Below, piece by piece: positions 8,637 through 16,854 of a DNA stretch of 64,000 nt. Below the pieces are notes generated by a model. It saw only the letters and a list, made by a program, of their open reading frames with translations. It searched no databases and had not been told where the DNA came from. The stretch's first letter is position 1. Each line of letters starts with the position of its first letter. The stretch is from Rugosimonospora africana (GTDB lineage: Bacteria > Actinomycetota > Actinomycetes > Mycobacteriales > Micromonosporaceae): NCBI RefSeq assembly GCF_016862975.1, contig NZ_BONZ01000082.1, positions 1 through 64,000 on the forward strand, written 5' to 3'. Both the position numbers and the translations under genes were made by a program.

Positions 8637-8682
8637 GTCAGCTGGGTTTCCTCTGTCAGCTGGGTTTCTTTCTGTCAGCTGG
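8637..8682. repeat. Three short tandem repeats of GTCAGCTGGGTTTC
   Basis: GTCAGCTGGGTTTC occurs at 8637-8650 and 8655-8668, and a partial third copy, GTCAGCTGG, at 8674-8682. The period is 18-19 bases. CAGCTG inside each copy is itself palindromic. The array lies between the permease terminator and the 3' end of the RarA-like gene. Its role is unknown. Confidence 0.7.
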
Positions 8683-8709
8683 CGGCACCGCCATCCGCCG
8701 GGCGGCCCA

Positions 8710-9333
8710 TCACGTGCTTGCCCACCGCGACGAACGGGGCGCGGTCCCGTTGTCCGCCTCATCGCGGCGATGAATCTCGATCAGTTCATCGCGGTACCGA
8801 TGATCCGCCGACGGTAGTTCGTCACGCACGTGAGCACCGTTCTCCCACCACTGCGCCAGACCTCGGCCCAGCTTTTGGCCAGCACGGGTGTGCACGCAAT
8901 GGGCGTAGTCCGGGACGTCAACCAACGCCTCCCCGAGAGCTACCTTCGTAGCGACCCAATCGGCGTGCTCGGAACTGGTCCGGTCCTTGGTCGCAGAAGC
9001 GAGCAAACGAACGGCATGGCACGCCATCATCCAGACCCCGCCCGGGCTGGCATTGAAGTTGCGATGGAGCACGTCGATCAGAACAGGTCCCATGGGCAGA
9101 CCCATGCCCACGTCTTCGACCGCGATGAGCTGTAGACGCCGCCACAGGTGCTGGGCGACATCCGGCGAGGTTATGAACATCTCGTAGGCGGCGAGAACGG
9201 CGTTGTCGACGTGACCGCGCCTGATCTCCTTCTGGAGGACAGAGACGAGGTCGTCCACGGGAATGCCGTGAGGCGAAACGATTTGCGAGTAGGGATCCTC
9301 GGTGAAGTGGCCGGGACCATAGAAACGTGGCAC
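8710..9333 (-). CDS. Orphan RarA/MgsA C-terminal-like domain protein
   Basis: The product has about 207 residues. The segment VDDLVSVLQKEIRRGHVDNA followed by WRRLQLIAVEDVGMGLP matches the pattern of the C-terminal domain of RarA/MgsA AAA+ ATPases (replication-linked recombination factors). In that domain a helical bundle ends in a SEDVGLADP-like motif. No Walker motifs or ATPase domain are present, so this is a stand-alone form. The rest (GVWMMACHAVRLLASATKDR, VPDYAHCVHTRAGQKLGRG) looks like a compact helical protein. I prefer the GTG at 9333, which follows AAGGAG by 10 bases, to the open frame up to 9429. The gene is alone between two non-coding stretches. Its function is unknown; DNA-clamp or replication association is inferred only from the domain. 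Confidence 0.65.
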   Translation of the reverse strand: MPRFYGPGHFTEDPYSQIVSPHGIPVDDLVSVLQKEIRRGHVDNAVLAAYEMFITSPDVAQHLWRRLQLIAVEDVGMGLPMGPVLIDVLHRNFNASPGGVWMMACHAVRLLASATKDRTSSEHADWVATKVALGEALVDVPDYAHCVHTRAGQKLGRGLAQWWENGAHVRDELPSADHRYRDELIEIHRRDEADNGTAPRSSRWAST

Positions 9334-9998
9334 GAGATCGACGCTCCTTCCGCGTCGCAACGACAGACACGTCCGACATGCGGAAGGGGTCTCTAGCACG
9401 CGCAGCGTAGCACGGGCGACTGAACTCACGCCCGATCGTGCCGCCGCCTCGGCGCACTCGACGACGGGAGCCAGGTCCGGGGCAAGAGCACCGTCCGCTG
9501 GGAATGACCGCGATCACTGATCCGATGGAGGCGCCTCCATCGGGTCAGTGATCGCCGCTTGGCGCTTGGCTGGCGGCGACACCCTACGCGTTATGGAGCC
9601 ACCCACTGCTGCCAGAGAGAAGCGCGGTGTCGGCGGGTGAACGCCCGCTGTGACAACGGCAGCGCACACTCCCTCGGACAGTCCCTACTGGCCGAGCAGC
9701 GTCAATGCCTTGGCCGCGTCCGGGTCGTGGTTGGTGAACACGTCGCGCGCGGTGATGGGGAGGTATATGTCCGGGGGCAACGCCGATCCCGTTGATGATC
9801 TCGCCGTCGGGCCAGGCTCAGGCAGGCGGGTATGGCTGCTATCAACCACCACCTGGCTCTCGGCGAACGTGTCACTGAGCGGATCTCCATTCGTTGTTGG
9901 TTGGCCAGGTCTGGAAATTGGACGCGATGGCGTCGCGACTACATCAGCGCCGGTGCGCCGGCCGCGTGACCCATGGCCGGCGAGGGACCGGCCGGGCA
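9334..9998. other. 665-bp stretch without a clear gene
   Basis: No convincing gene was found. The only notable items are the 46-bp palindrome at 9510-9555 and a minus-strand open frame ending at 9685 whose last residues (DIYLPITARDVFTNHDPDAA) look protein-like. Its upstream part looks like random high-GC translation. It may be the tail of a decayed gene. Confidence 0.5.
9510..9555. repeat. 46-bp near-perfect palindrome
   Basis: The arms 9510-9532 and 9533-9555 are exact reverse complements except for one base pair (T9521 against G9544). There is no spacer. The centre is GGAGGC/GCCTCC, and the outer part reads GATCACTGA...TCAGTGATC. It lies about 180 bases upstream of the RarA-like gene and 440 bases past the MacB operon end. 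It could extrude as a cruciform, act as an operator or be a leftover of a mobile element. Confidence 0.8.
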
Positions 9999-11306
9999 TT
10001 ACTCGGTCGCGGTGAGAGCATGGGCTGGTTGTAGTCGGGTGATGCTCCACGCTGCGATCGCGCCGGCGATCAGGGCCGCGGTGATGGCAAGCAGGGTTGC
10101 TGCCGCGATCGTGCCCGTGCCGGTGTGTACGTTGAGGTGCACGGCGACGTTCTGCGAGTCTGTGCCGGTTGGGTCGTCGACGGTAGCGGTCAGGGCGGGT
10201 GCGATCGCGTTGACGAGGCCGATGCCGCAGTAGCCGACCGCGACCCCGAGCGCCGCTCCGGCAAGACCGATTGCGGCGGACTCGGCTACGACCTGGGTTA
10301 TCACGCGCCGGCCGGTCCAGCCCAGCGCCTTGAGGGTTCCGAATTCCCGGGTCCGCCGGGTGACAGAGGCGAGAGTGAGCAGGCTGGCGGTAGCGACGGT
10401 GGCCAGCAGCACGCCCACAGTGAGCCAGGTGCCCAGGTCGTGAGCGAGGGCGGTAGCGCTTGCCAGCGAGCCGCTGACCGCCTCGGCGAGGTCGCGTGAG
10501 CTGGTCACGGTGGCCGAGGGCAGCAGGGCGGCGAGTTCCGCTCCGACGGTACCGATGTCGGCCGCACTGGTCGCCGCGATGTAGATCGTGCTGACCTTCC
10601 CCGCCAGGGCGTGTGCGTGTTGGCCGGCGGGCAACTGCTGCGCGGCGGCTAGCGGGAGGTAGATGCTGGCGGCACCGCTAGCAGCGGGCTGGTCGACGAC
10701 GCCGATGGTGGTGAAGCGGATCCCCGCGATGACGAGTGTCGATCCGATACGAAGCTGGTGGGCTGCGGCGTACCGGGTGTCGATGACCGCGACCCGGCTG
10801 TCGGTGTCGGACGGCGACAGGGAGCGGCCCGAGCGCAGTGTCGCGGAGGTGTAGGGCCCGAGGCCGGGGCGGGTGACGTCGATGCCGTCGATCCTCGTTG
10901 TGGTGGGGATGGCGGCCGAGCCGGCTGGGGGTGGGCCGATCTCGGACAGGACCAGAGAGCCCGCGACGTGGGCGACGTGCGCCAACCGGGCGACGGCGTC
11001 CACTGTGGATGCGTCCATCGAGGCGCCGCCGGCCACGGACAGACCCGGGGTGCTCGCATCGCGCGCGCGGGAATCGCTGGGCGCGTGGTCGCGGTCACCG
11101 TTCGGCGGCGGCTTGGCGGTTGCCGTGACGTCGGTACCGATCCCGTTCAGCGTGTCCAGCACCGCAGTCTGTGCGCTGCCAACGGCACCCGTGCTGGCGG
11201 TGACGGTGATAACGAGTCCGACCCCGACAGCGAGTCCTGTGGCGACGAGCAACGCCTGGCGTGAGCGGTGCCGCAGTTCCCGTCGAAGATAGGTCAGCGT
11301 GAACAC
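9999..11306 (-). CDS. MacB/FtsX-family ABC transporter permease
   Basis: The 435-residue protein has the MacB-type layout: one N-terminal transmembrane helix (about 15-40, LLVATGLAVGVGLVITVTAS), a large extracytoplasmic domain (about 45-285), and three C-terminal helices (about 290-430) that include the FtsX motif REFGTLKALGWTGRRV. Such permeases do not transport across the bilayer alone; they use ATP hydrolysis to drive release or signalling at the cell surface. It starts with GTG at 11306 and is the last gene of a minus-strand operon: lipoprotein, permease, ATPase, permease. The extracytoplasmic domain contains DGIDVTRPGLGPYTSATLRSG, which is matched in the other two permeases of this region, so all three are paralogues. 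The substrate is unknown. Confidence 0.9.
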   Translation of the reverse strand: MFTLTYLRRELRHRSRQALLVATGLAVGVGLVITVTASTGAVGSAQTAVLDTLNGIGTDVTATAKPPPNGDRDHAPSDSRARDASTPGLSVAGGASMDASTVDAVARLAHVAHVAGSLVLSEIGPPPAGSAAIPTTTRIDGIDVTRPGLGPYTSATLRSGRSLSPSDTDSRVAVIDTRYAAAHQLRIGSTLVIAGIRFTTIGVVDQPAASGAASIYLPLAAAQQLPAGQHAHALAGKVSTIYIAATSAADIGTVGAELAALLPSATVTSSRDLAEAVSGSLASATALAHDLGTWLTVGVLLATVATASLLTLASVTRRTREFGTLKALGWTGRRVITQVVAESAAIGLAGAALGVAVGYCGIGLVNAIAPALTATVDDPTGTDSQNVAVHLNVHTGTGTIAAATLLAITAALIAGAIAAWSITRLQPAHALTATE

Positions 11307-11367
11307 GGGAAGTCCGATCGTCGCTGCGGCGGCCGGCAGCGCATGGAGAAGTCGGTTGGCATGCCGG

Positions 11368-12066
11368 TCAGTCGATCGGCGTGTCGGTGGGATCGATGGT
11401 CAGCCGACCGTCGTGCATGACGGCGACGCGTTCGGCGTGGGCGGCGACGGCGCTGTCGTGGGTAACGAGCACGAGGGTGAGCTTGTTGGCGGTGGATACC
11501 TGTTCGATCAGCGAGAGAATCTCGTCTCGCGTGTCGATGTCGAGGTTGCCGGTGGGTTCGTCGGCGAGTAGCACGCTGGGTTCCTTGACCAGGGCGCGGG
11601 CGATACCGACGCGTTGTTGCTGACCGCCGGACAGCTCGGAGGGCAGATGACCGGCTCGATCCGCTAGGCCCACGGCCGCCAGTGCTGCCGCCGCGCGTTC
11701 CCGGCGCTGGATCGCAGGAGTAGCCAACGGAACGAGAGCGGCTTCGACGTTCTCGATCGCGGACAGAGTGGGGATGAGGTTGAACGCCTGGAAGACGAAC
11801 CCGACCCGTGTCGCGCGGAGCTCGGTCAGCTGGGACTCCGTCATCGCGCTCAAGTCGTGGCCGTCGAGGACGACGCTGCCGGTGCTCGGCCGATCCATTC
11901 CCCCGAGCAACTGCAGCAGCGTGCTCTTGCCACTGCCGGTGCGGCCCTGGACGGCGAGCCATTCACCGTCGGCGATTGACAGGTCGAGTTGCTGTACCGC
12001 GGTGACCATGCCGCGCGCGCGGCTGCGGGCGCGGAAGGTCTTGGATACGCCGGTCAAGGTGTACAT
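11368..12066 (-). CDS. MacB/LolD-type ABC transporter ATP-binding protein
   Basis: The 232-residue ATPase carries Walker A (GRTGSGKSTL, about residues 40-49), the signature LSGGQQQRVGIARAL, Walker B (VLLADEPTGNLD) and the switch histidine in LVLVTHDSAVAA. The QAFNLIPTLSAIENV segment around the Q-loop is characteristic of the LolD/MacB/FtsE subfamily that partners FtsX-like permeases. It lies between the two permease genes of the same operon (62 bases from one, 67 from the other) and probably energises both. The start is ATG at 12066 (MYTLTGVSKTF), the same opening as the paralogue at 16820. That similarity points to duplication of the module. Confidence 0.93.
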   Translation of the reverse strand: MYTLTGVSKTFRARSRARGMVTAVQQLDLSIADGEWLAVQGRTGSGKSTLLQLLGGMDRPSTGSVVLDGHDLSAMTESQLTELRATRVGFVFQAFNLIPTLSAIENVEAALVPLATPAIQRRERAAAALAAVGLADRAGHLPSELSGGQQQRVGIARALVKEPSVLLADEPTGNLDIDTRDEILSLIEQVSTANKLTLVLVTHDSAVAAHAERVAVMHDGRLTIDPTDTPID

Positions 12067-12133
12067 GAAGTTCTCGATTCATCCTGAGTAAACGGGTAGG
12101 CAGTCGGAACAGGCGCTGGCGCCGGGCGGCCGG

Positions 12134-13570
12134 TCAGACGACACGGACCAGGGCGTGGGCGGGGTGCAGCCGGGCGGCACGCCAACTGCCCAGAGCGCCG
12201 GCGAGGACCGCGCCGCCGATCGCGAGTGCGATCGCGACCAGGATGGTCGCCGTACTGACGGTGGCGTGCAGGTCGACGCCGACGGTGTGCACGCCGCCGG
12301 GCAGCGTCATCGTCTTGAGGCTCCCGTTGCCGATCAACGCGCCCTGGGGCGGGGTCGAGCCGGGGTTCAGGGCGACGACTGCGGTCAAGGTCGGGGCCAC
12401 CGCATCGATGACGGTCGCGCCGAGGAACCCGAGTCCGATCCCGATCGCGGCCCCGGCCGCGCCGATCACCAGCGACTCGGCCATGATTTGGGCGACGATC
12501 CGTCGGGTACGCCACCCGAGTGCCTTGAGCGTGCCGAACTCGCGAACCCGCCGGCGGACCGCGGCCGTGGTCAGCAGGCCGGCCAGCGCGAACGCGGCCA
12601 GTAGTAGCGCGGCAGCCAACCAGCGGCCGAGGTCGGTGGCAAGCCTGGTCGCGGTGGCCAGCGAGCCGTTGACCTTGCTGGCCAGATCCGCCGAGCTAGT
12701 CACGGTAGCGGTCGGGAGCAACGCCGCGATCTTGGCATGCACGGCACCGATGTCCGCCGCGCTGGCTGCGGACACGTAGATCGCGTTCAGCTTCCCGGCG
12801 AGGTGCAGCGTGCCGGAGGAGGCAAGTGCCTGAACACGACCGAGCGCGATGAATACCTGTGCCGGATTGTTGGCTGCGGGCTGGCCGATCACACCGATCA
12901 CGGTGAACCTGACCTTGGCGATCGTGATCTGCGAGCCCACCCGCAGGTGATGCGCGGCCGCGTAGCCGGCGTCGAGGACGGCGACATCAGACTCGGCGTC
13001 CCCGGCCGCAAGAGATCGGCCGGACGTGATCGTGCCCGAGGCGTACGGACCGAGCTTGAGGTGGGCCACGTCGACACCGTCGAGGCTCGTCGAGGTGAGG
13101 CTGGGCAGCCCACCGGATGCCGGTGGCGAACCCACGAGCGTGTGGCTCAGGCTCAGGCCACCCGCGACGCCGGCAACGCCCGGGATCTTCGAGATAGCGG
13201 CCAGGGCTGAGGAATCGAGTAGCCCGAGGCCGGGTGGCGACCGGAAGACCTCCTTGCCCGCGTCGTCGGCTCCGAGCATGCCCTGACTCGCATTCGTACC
13301 GCCCGAATCCGCAGCGTCGGAGGAGGCTGCCGTCGTCACCGAGATGTCGGTGCCCACCCCGTTCAACGCGTGCAGTACGGCAGCCTGCGCCTGGCTGACG
13401 CCGGTCGACGCCGCGGTCAGCGTGACCACGGACGCGACACCGACCGCCAAACCGATCGCGATGATCACCATCTGCCTCGCCCGGCCGCGGAGGCCGCGCC
13501 AAAGGTACGTCACAAAGAAGCTGCCGGAGGTCGTCGATGCCGAATGCCTACTGTCGCCCAACGTGGTCAT
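12134..13570 (-). CDS. MacB/FtsX-family ABC transporter permease
   Basis: The 478-residue paralogue of the downstream permease has one N-terminal helix (about 30-55, MVIIAIGLAVGVASVVTLTAAS), an extracytoplasmic domain of some 270 residues and three C-terminal helices. The FtsX motif REFGTLKALGWRTRRIV is present. Its N-terminus, MTTLGDSRHSASTTSGS, adds a short cytoplasmic tail. The ATG at 13570 overlaps the stop of the lipoprotein gene by 4 bases (ATGA), so the two are co-translated. The domain contains STSLDGVDVAHLKLGPYASG, matching the other permeases. Two different permeases with one ATPase suggest a heterodimeric MacB-like machine, in the way LolC and LolE pair. This is an inference from gene order. 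Confidence 0.9.
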   Translation of the reverse strand: MTTLGDSRHSASTTSGSFFVTYLWRGLRGRARQMVIIAIGLAVGVASVVTLTAASTGVSQAQAAVLHALNGVGTDISVTTAASSDAADSGGTNASQGMLGADDAGKEVFRSPPGLGLLDSSALAAISKIPGVAGVAGGLSLSHTLVGSPPASGGLPSLTSTSLDGVDVAHLKLGPYASGTITSGRSLAAGDAESDVAVLDAGYAAAHHLRVGSQITIAKVRFTVIGVIGQPAANNPAQVFIALGRVQALASSGTLHLAGKLNAIYVSAASAADIGAVHAKIAALLPTATVTSSADLASKVNGSLATATRLATDLGRWLAAALLLAAFALAGLLTTAAVRRRVREFGTLKALGWRTRRIVAQIMAESLVIGAAGAAIGIGLGFLGATVIDAVAPTLTAVVALNPGSTPPQGALIGNGSLKTMTLPGGVHTVGVDLHATVSTATILVAIALAIGGAVLAGALGSWRAARLHPAHALVRVV

Positions 13571-13890
13571 GACCCGCTCCCCGGCAGCGGAGGCAGGCTC
13601 GTGGGCGCGTGCCCGGACGGCACGAACGGCGTACCCAGAGGTGGCAGCGAGCTACCACCAGGACCGCCTGTCGCCCCGTTCTGGTTCTGCTGCTGCTGAA
13701 CCTGGCCCGGGCTGGGCGAGCCGGTACCTGGCCCGTCACTGGGCGCCGGCTTGCGGCATGCGGTGGCGCCGAGCAGGCACAGCAGAACCACAGCGGCATA
13801 GACCGTGCTACGCGCGGCCGACGGCCACCCAGTCGCGGCGGATGCCGCGGGAGACTGCTCTGCGGTTCCCGCCCGTAGTGTCTGTTCCAT
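13567..13890 (-). CDS. Small Pro/Gly/Gln-rich secreted or lipoprotein
   Basis: The 107-residue product has a hydrophobic stretch STVYAAVVLLCLLGATAC that ends in Cys at about residue 46. This resembles a lipobox with Ala at -3 and not the usual Leu. The rest is low-complexity Pro, Gly, Ser and Gln (SPGQVQQQQNQNGATGG, SLPPLGTPFVPSGHAPTS). It is probably a surface lipoprotein or anchored linker protein. The ATG at 13890 was chosen for the fit to a signal sequence and an upstream GAGGA; the frame is open to 14115. The stop overlaps the permease start, so it opens the four-gene ABC operon. It occupies the same operon position as the lipoprotein at 18406-18882 but lacks its CMRxHG domain. Confidence 0.65.
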   Translation of the reverse strand: MEQTLRAGTAEQSPAASAATGWPSAARSTVYAAVVLLCLLGATACRKPAPSDGPGTGSPSPGQVQQQQNQNGATGGPGGSSLPPLGTPFVPSGHAPTSLPPLPGSGS

Positions 13891-14140
13891 GTCCCTCACG
13901 TCCTCGTCGGTCCGGGATTGGATGCAGGGACGTTTGTACGCAAGAGGTGGTAACAGGAGTTCGACACGAGCTGTTGCACCCCTGTTACCCGGCCTGAGGC
14001 ATGCTGAGCAGCGGCCCCATCGCGTCCAGCCCACTCCGTTCCCTGCCCCGAAATGGCCAGACTGGCATCGGGGACCGAAGCGGGAGGTTCTCGATGGCGA
14101 ACGTGCGACCCGCATGGAAGAGGGAAGGTGGTGACCCGGC

Positions 14141-15478
14141 GTGAAGAAGCCGGCGGGGACTGCGACGGCGACGCTGCGGGCACCACATGACCGGATTCGG
14201 GGCCATCACAGGGTTGCGCCGGCGCCTGCCGCACCGCGTTGCGAATCGCCGCCCGCCCGTGACCGTCAATGGCCGCGGCTGAGGCTGCCGTCGCGTACGG
14301 TCCGATCGCGTCTGACCCTGCTCTACGGGGGCTTGTTTCTCCTGTCCGGTCTCACGCTGCTGGCGATCACCTACCTCCTGGTGCGGTACACCACCGCCCA
14401 CATCCAGATCACCACCACCCCGACCGGCCCGCACGGCACCCAGAGCGGCCTGCCCGGTGGGGCACTCGGCCCTGCCCCGACGCGCGCATCATCCTCGGTC
14501 GCGTCGCAGCTGCACCACACCTACCTGCGCCAGTTGCTCGTCGAGTCCGGGGTCGCCCTAGCGATCATGGCGGTGGTGTCCATGTGGCTCGGCTGGCTGG
14601 TAGCCGGCCGGGTGCTACACCCGCTGCGCACCATTACCGCGACCGCTCAGCGGATCTCACAGGAGAACCTGCACGAGCGCCTGGACCTACCCGGCCCACG
14701 CGATGAACTCAAAGACCTCGGTGACACCATCGACAGGCTGCTGGCCCGCCTGGAGACCGCATTCGAGGCCCAACGCCGCTTCGTCGCCAACGCCTCCCAC
14801 GAGCTACGCACCCCGCTGGCGATGATGCGGACCTCGCTCGACGTCGCCGAAGGCAAACCTCAACCCATACCCCGAGAGGTCACCGTACTCGCGGGCAAGC
14901 TCCGTGAGGGACTCGATCAGGCCGACCGGCTGATCGAGAGCTTCCTCACCCTGGCCCGCGCCGGCCAGGGCACGCCCGCCAAGGACGCCACGGTCTCGCT
15001 GACCGATCTCGCCGCCGCCGCGCTGGCCGCCCGCGAGCGGCGCGCGGCCGACCTGGGCGTACGCATCGACCACACGCTCGCCCCCGTCGAGGTCACCGGA
15101 AACCCGACACTGCTCCGACGCCTGATCGACAACATCCTCGACAACGCCCTGCGCTACAACCATCCCGGCGGCTATGTTCACGTCGACTGCCGCGTCGACA
15201 GTTGCGGCTCCGGAAACCCCACGGCTCGTCTGGTGGTCGAGAACACCGGGCCCCTGCTGCACGACGCAGACGTGCGACACCTCGGCCAGCCATTCCGCCG
15301 CCCCGCCGCCGACCGCACCACCACCGGCAGCGTCGGACTCGGACTGTCGATCGTTGCCGCGATCACCGCCACTCACAACGGCACCCTCCGCCTCACCGCC
15401 CGGCCCCAGGGCGGACTGCGCGCCGCCATCGACCTACCATCCGCCACGCCGGCCCGGGCATCGAAGAATCCACGATGA
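14141..15478 (+). CDS. Sensor histidine kinase (HAMP, HisKA, HATPase)
   Basis: The 445-residue membrane kinase has a basic N-terminal segment, a first helix near 60-85 (LTLLYGGLFLLSGLTLLAIT), a short extracytoplasmic loop of about 45 residues and a second helix near 130-155. A HAMP domain follows, then the phospho-acceptor H220 in ASHELRTPLAM and an ATPase domain with the N box (NILDNALRYNHPGG) and G boxes (GSVGLGLSIVAA). The small sensor loop resembles intramembrane-type or envelope-stress kinases. It starts with GTG after a GGTGG-type site. The gene is divergent from the four-gene ABC operon, and the response regulator follows with an ATGA overlap. Kinase-first order is less common for OmpR-type pairs. 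Control of both flanking MacB-like modules is likely by position. Confidence 0.92.
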   Translation: MKKPAGTATATLRAPHDRIRGHHRVAPAPAAPRCESPPARDRQWPRLRLPSRTVRSRLTLLYGGLFLLSGLTLLAITYLLVRYTTAHIQITTTPTGPHGTQSGLPGGALGPAPTRASSSVASQLHHTYLRQLLVESGVALAIMAVVSMWLGWLVAGRVLHPLRTITATAQRISQENLHERLDLPGPRDELKDLGDTIDRLLARLETAFEAQRRFVANASHELRTPLAMMRTSLDVAEGKPQPIPREVTVLAGKLREGLDQADRLIESFLTLARAGQGTPAKDATVSLTDLAAAALAARERRAADLGVRIDHTLAPVEVTGNPTLLRRLIDNILDNALRYNHPGGYVHVDCRVDSCGSGNPTARLVVENTGPLLHDADVRHLGQPFRRPAADRTTTGSVGLGLSIVAAITATHNGTLRLTARPQGGLRAAIDLPSATPARASKNPR

Positions 15479-16140
15479 GAGTGCTCGTGGTCGAAGATGT
15501 CCACCGCCTCGCCGACGACATCGCCGAGGGACTACGCGACCACGGCATGGCCGTCGACATCAGCTACGACGGCCTCGACGCCGCCGCCAAGCTCGACCTC
15601 AACCGCTACGACGTCGTCCTGCTCGACCGCGACGTACCGGGACTGCACGGCGACACCCTCTGCCGGACGATCACCCGCTCCGAGGACCCAGCCATGATCC
15701 TCATGCTCACCGCCGCCGGTTCCAACACCGACCGGGTGACCGGGCTGAGCCTCGGCGCGGACGACTACCTACCCAAACCCTTCCACTTCCCCGAACTCGT
15801 GCTGCGAGTACGGGCCTTGGCCCGGCGCCGACCCACCGCGCGACCACACATCCTCAAAGCCGGCGGCATCGAACTCAACCCGCTGTACCACACCGCCACC
15901 CGCGACAGGCAGCCGCTCGACCTCACCGCCAAGGAATTCGGCGTCCTCGAAGCGCTGCTCCGCGCAACGCCGGCCCCACTGAGCGCCGAACGGCTGCTCG
16001 AACAGGTCTGGGACGAACGCGCGGACCCCTTCACCAAGACCATCGCCGTCACCATCAGCCGGCTACGCCGCAAGCTCGGCGAACCACCCGTCATCGACAC
16101 ACTCCCAGGAGTTGGCTACCGCATCACTCAGGACGGTTGA
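15475..16140 (+). CDS. OmpR-family response regulator
   Basis: The 221-residue regulator has a receiver domain (acidic pair E7-D8, phospho-acceptor D51 in VVLLDRDVPG, Thr in LTAAG, Lys in YLPKPF) and a C-terminal winged helix (about 125-220, with LTAKEFGVLEALLRA and VTISRLRRKLGEPPVIDTL). It would bind direct repeats in front of its target genes when phosphorylated by the partner kinase. The ATG at 15475 overlaps the kinase stop (ATGA), so the two are coupled. Its 3' end overlaps the convergent ABC ATPase gene by 13 bases. The targets are probably the two ABC operons on either side. Confidence 0.94.
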   Translation: MRVLVVEDVHRLADDIAEGLRDHGMAVDISYDGLDAAAKLDLNRYDVVLLDRDVPGLHGDTLCRTITRSEDPAMILMLTAAGSNTDRVTGLSLGADDYLPKPFHFPELVLRVRALARRRPTARPHILKAGGIELNPLYHTATRDRQPLDLTAKEFGVLEALLRATPAPLSAERLLEQVWDERADPFTKTIAVTISRLRRKLGEPPVIDTLPGVGYRITQDG

Positions 16141-16820
16141 GTCCCGGTGTCCTGGCGGATGGACAGGCAGCCGTTCCTGATCTCCGCCACGCGCGGCGCG
16201 CGCTCGACGATGGCCGTGTCGTGCGTGACCAGCACGAGGGTCAGATGCTGTTCCCGCCACAGCCTTTCAAGCAGTGAGATGATCTCGTCGCGTGTGTCCT
16301 CGTCGAGGTTGCCGGTGGGTTCGTCGGCGAGCAGTACCTTCGGCTGTTTGACCAGAGCCCGAGCGATACCCACCCGCTGCTGTTGGCCGCCGGACAACTC
16401 GGACGGCAGGTGTCGGGCCCGGTCGCCGAGCCCGACGCTGTCCAGCGCCCCTGCGACCTGGGCGCGTCGCTGCTCGACCTTCACGCCCAGCGGAACCAGG
16501 GCCGCCTCGACATTCTCGGCGGCGGTGAGGGTGGGGATCAGGTTGAATGCCTGGAACATGAACCCGATCGAGGCTGCCCGTACCCGAGTGACGGTGCTCT
16601 CGGGCAGGCTGGTCAGGTCGCGGCCGTCGAAGGTGACCGTCCCGCGGGTGGGGCGGTCGAGGCCGCCGAGGATCTGCAACAGCGTGCTCTTGCCGCCGCC
16701 GGTGCGGCCCTGGACGACCAGCCATTCGCCGTCCGCGATGTCCAGGTCCACGCCGCGCAACGCCTCGATGGTCTCGCGGCGCTTGCGATAATTTTTGGTG
16801 ACTCCGGTCAGCGTGTACAT
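16128..16820 (-). CDS. MacB/LolD-type ABC transporter ATP-binding protein (second module)
   Basis: The 230-residue ATPase is a close paralogue of the one at 11368-12066. It shows Walker A GRTGGGKSTL, QAFNLIPTLTAAENV, signature LSGGQQQRVGIARAL, Walker B VLLADEPTGNLD and LVLVTHDTAIVE. It shares the MYTLTGV start with its paralogue. It is the last gene of a three-gene operon (lipoprotein, permease, ATPase) on the minus strand, 34 bases after the permease. Its 3' end overlaps the response regulator gene tail to tail, so transcription of the two strands may interfere. Confidence 0.93.
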   Translation of the reverse strand: MYTLTGVTKNYRKRRETIEALRGVDLDIADGEWLVVQGRTGGGKSTLLQILGGLDRPTRGTVTFDGRDLTSLPESTVTRVRAASIGFMFQAFNLIPTLTAAENVEAALVPLGVKVEQRRAQVAGALDSVGLGDRARHLPSELSGGQQQRVGIARALVKQPKVLLADEPTGNLDEDTRDEIISLLERLWREQHLTLVLVTHDTAIVERAPRVAEIRNGCLSIRQDTGTQPS

Positions 16821-16854
16821 GATGTTCTCCCCATCGGATTGCTCTGATCGTTGA

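Noticed and set aside
9685-10050. Minus-strand open frame downstream of the MacB operon as a gene
   Set aside because: Only the last 30 residues look protein-like, it overlaps the permease 3' end and there is no ribosome site.
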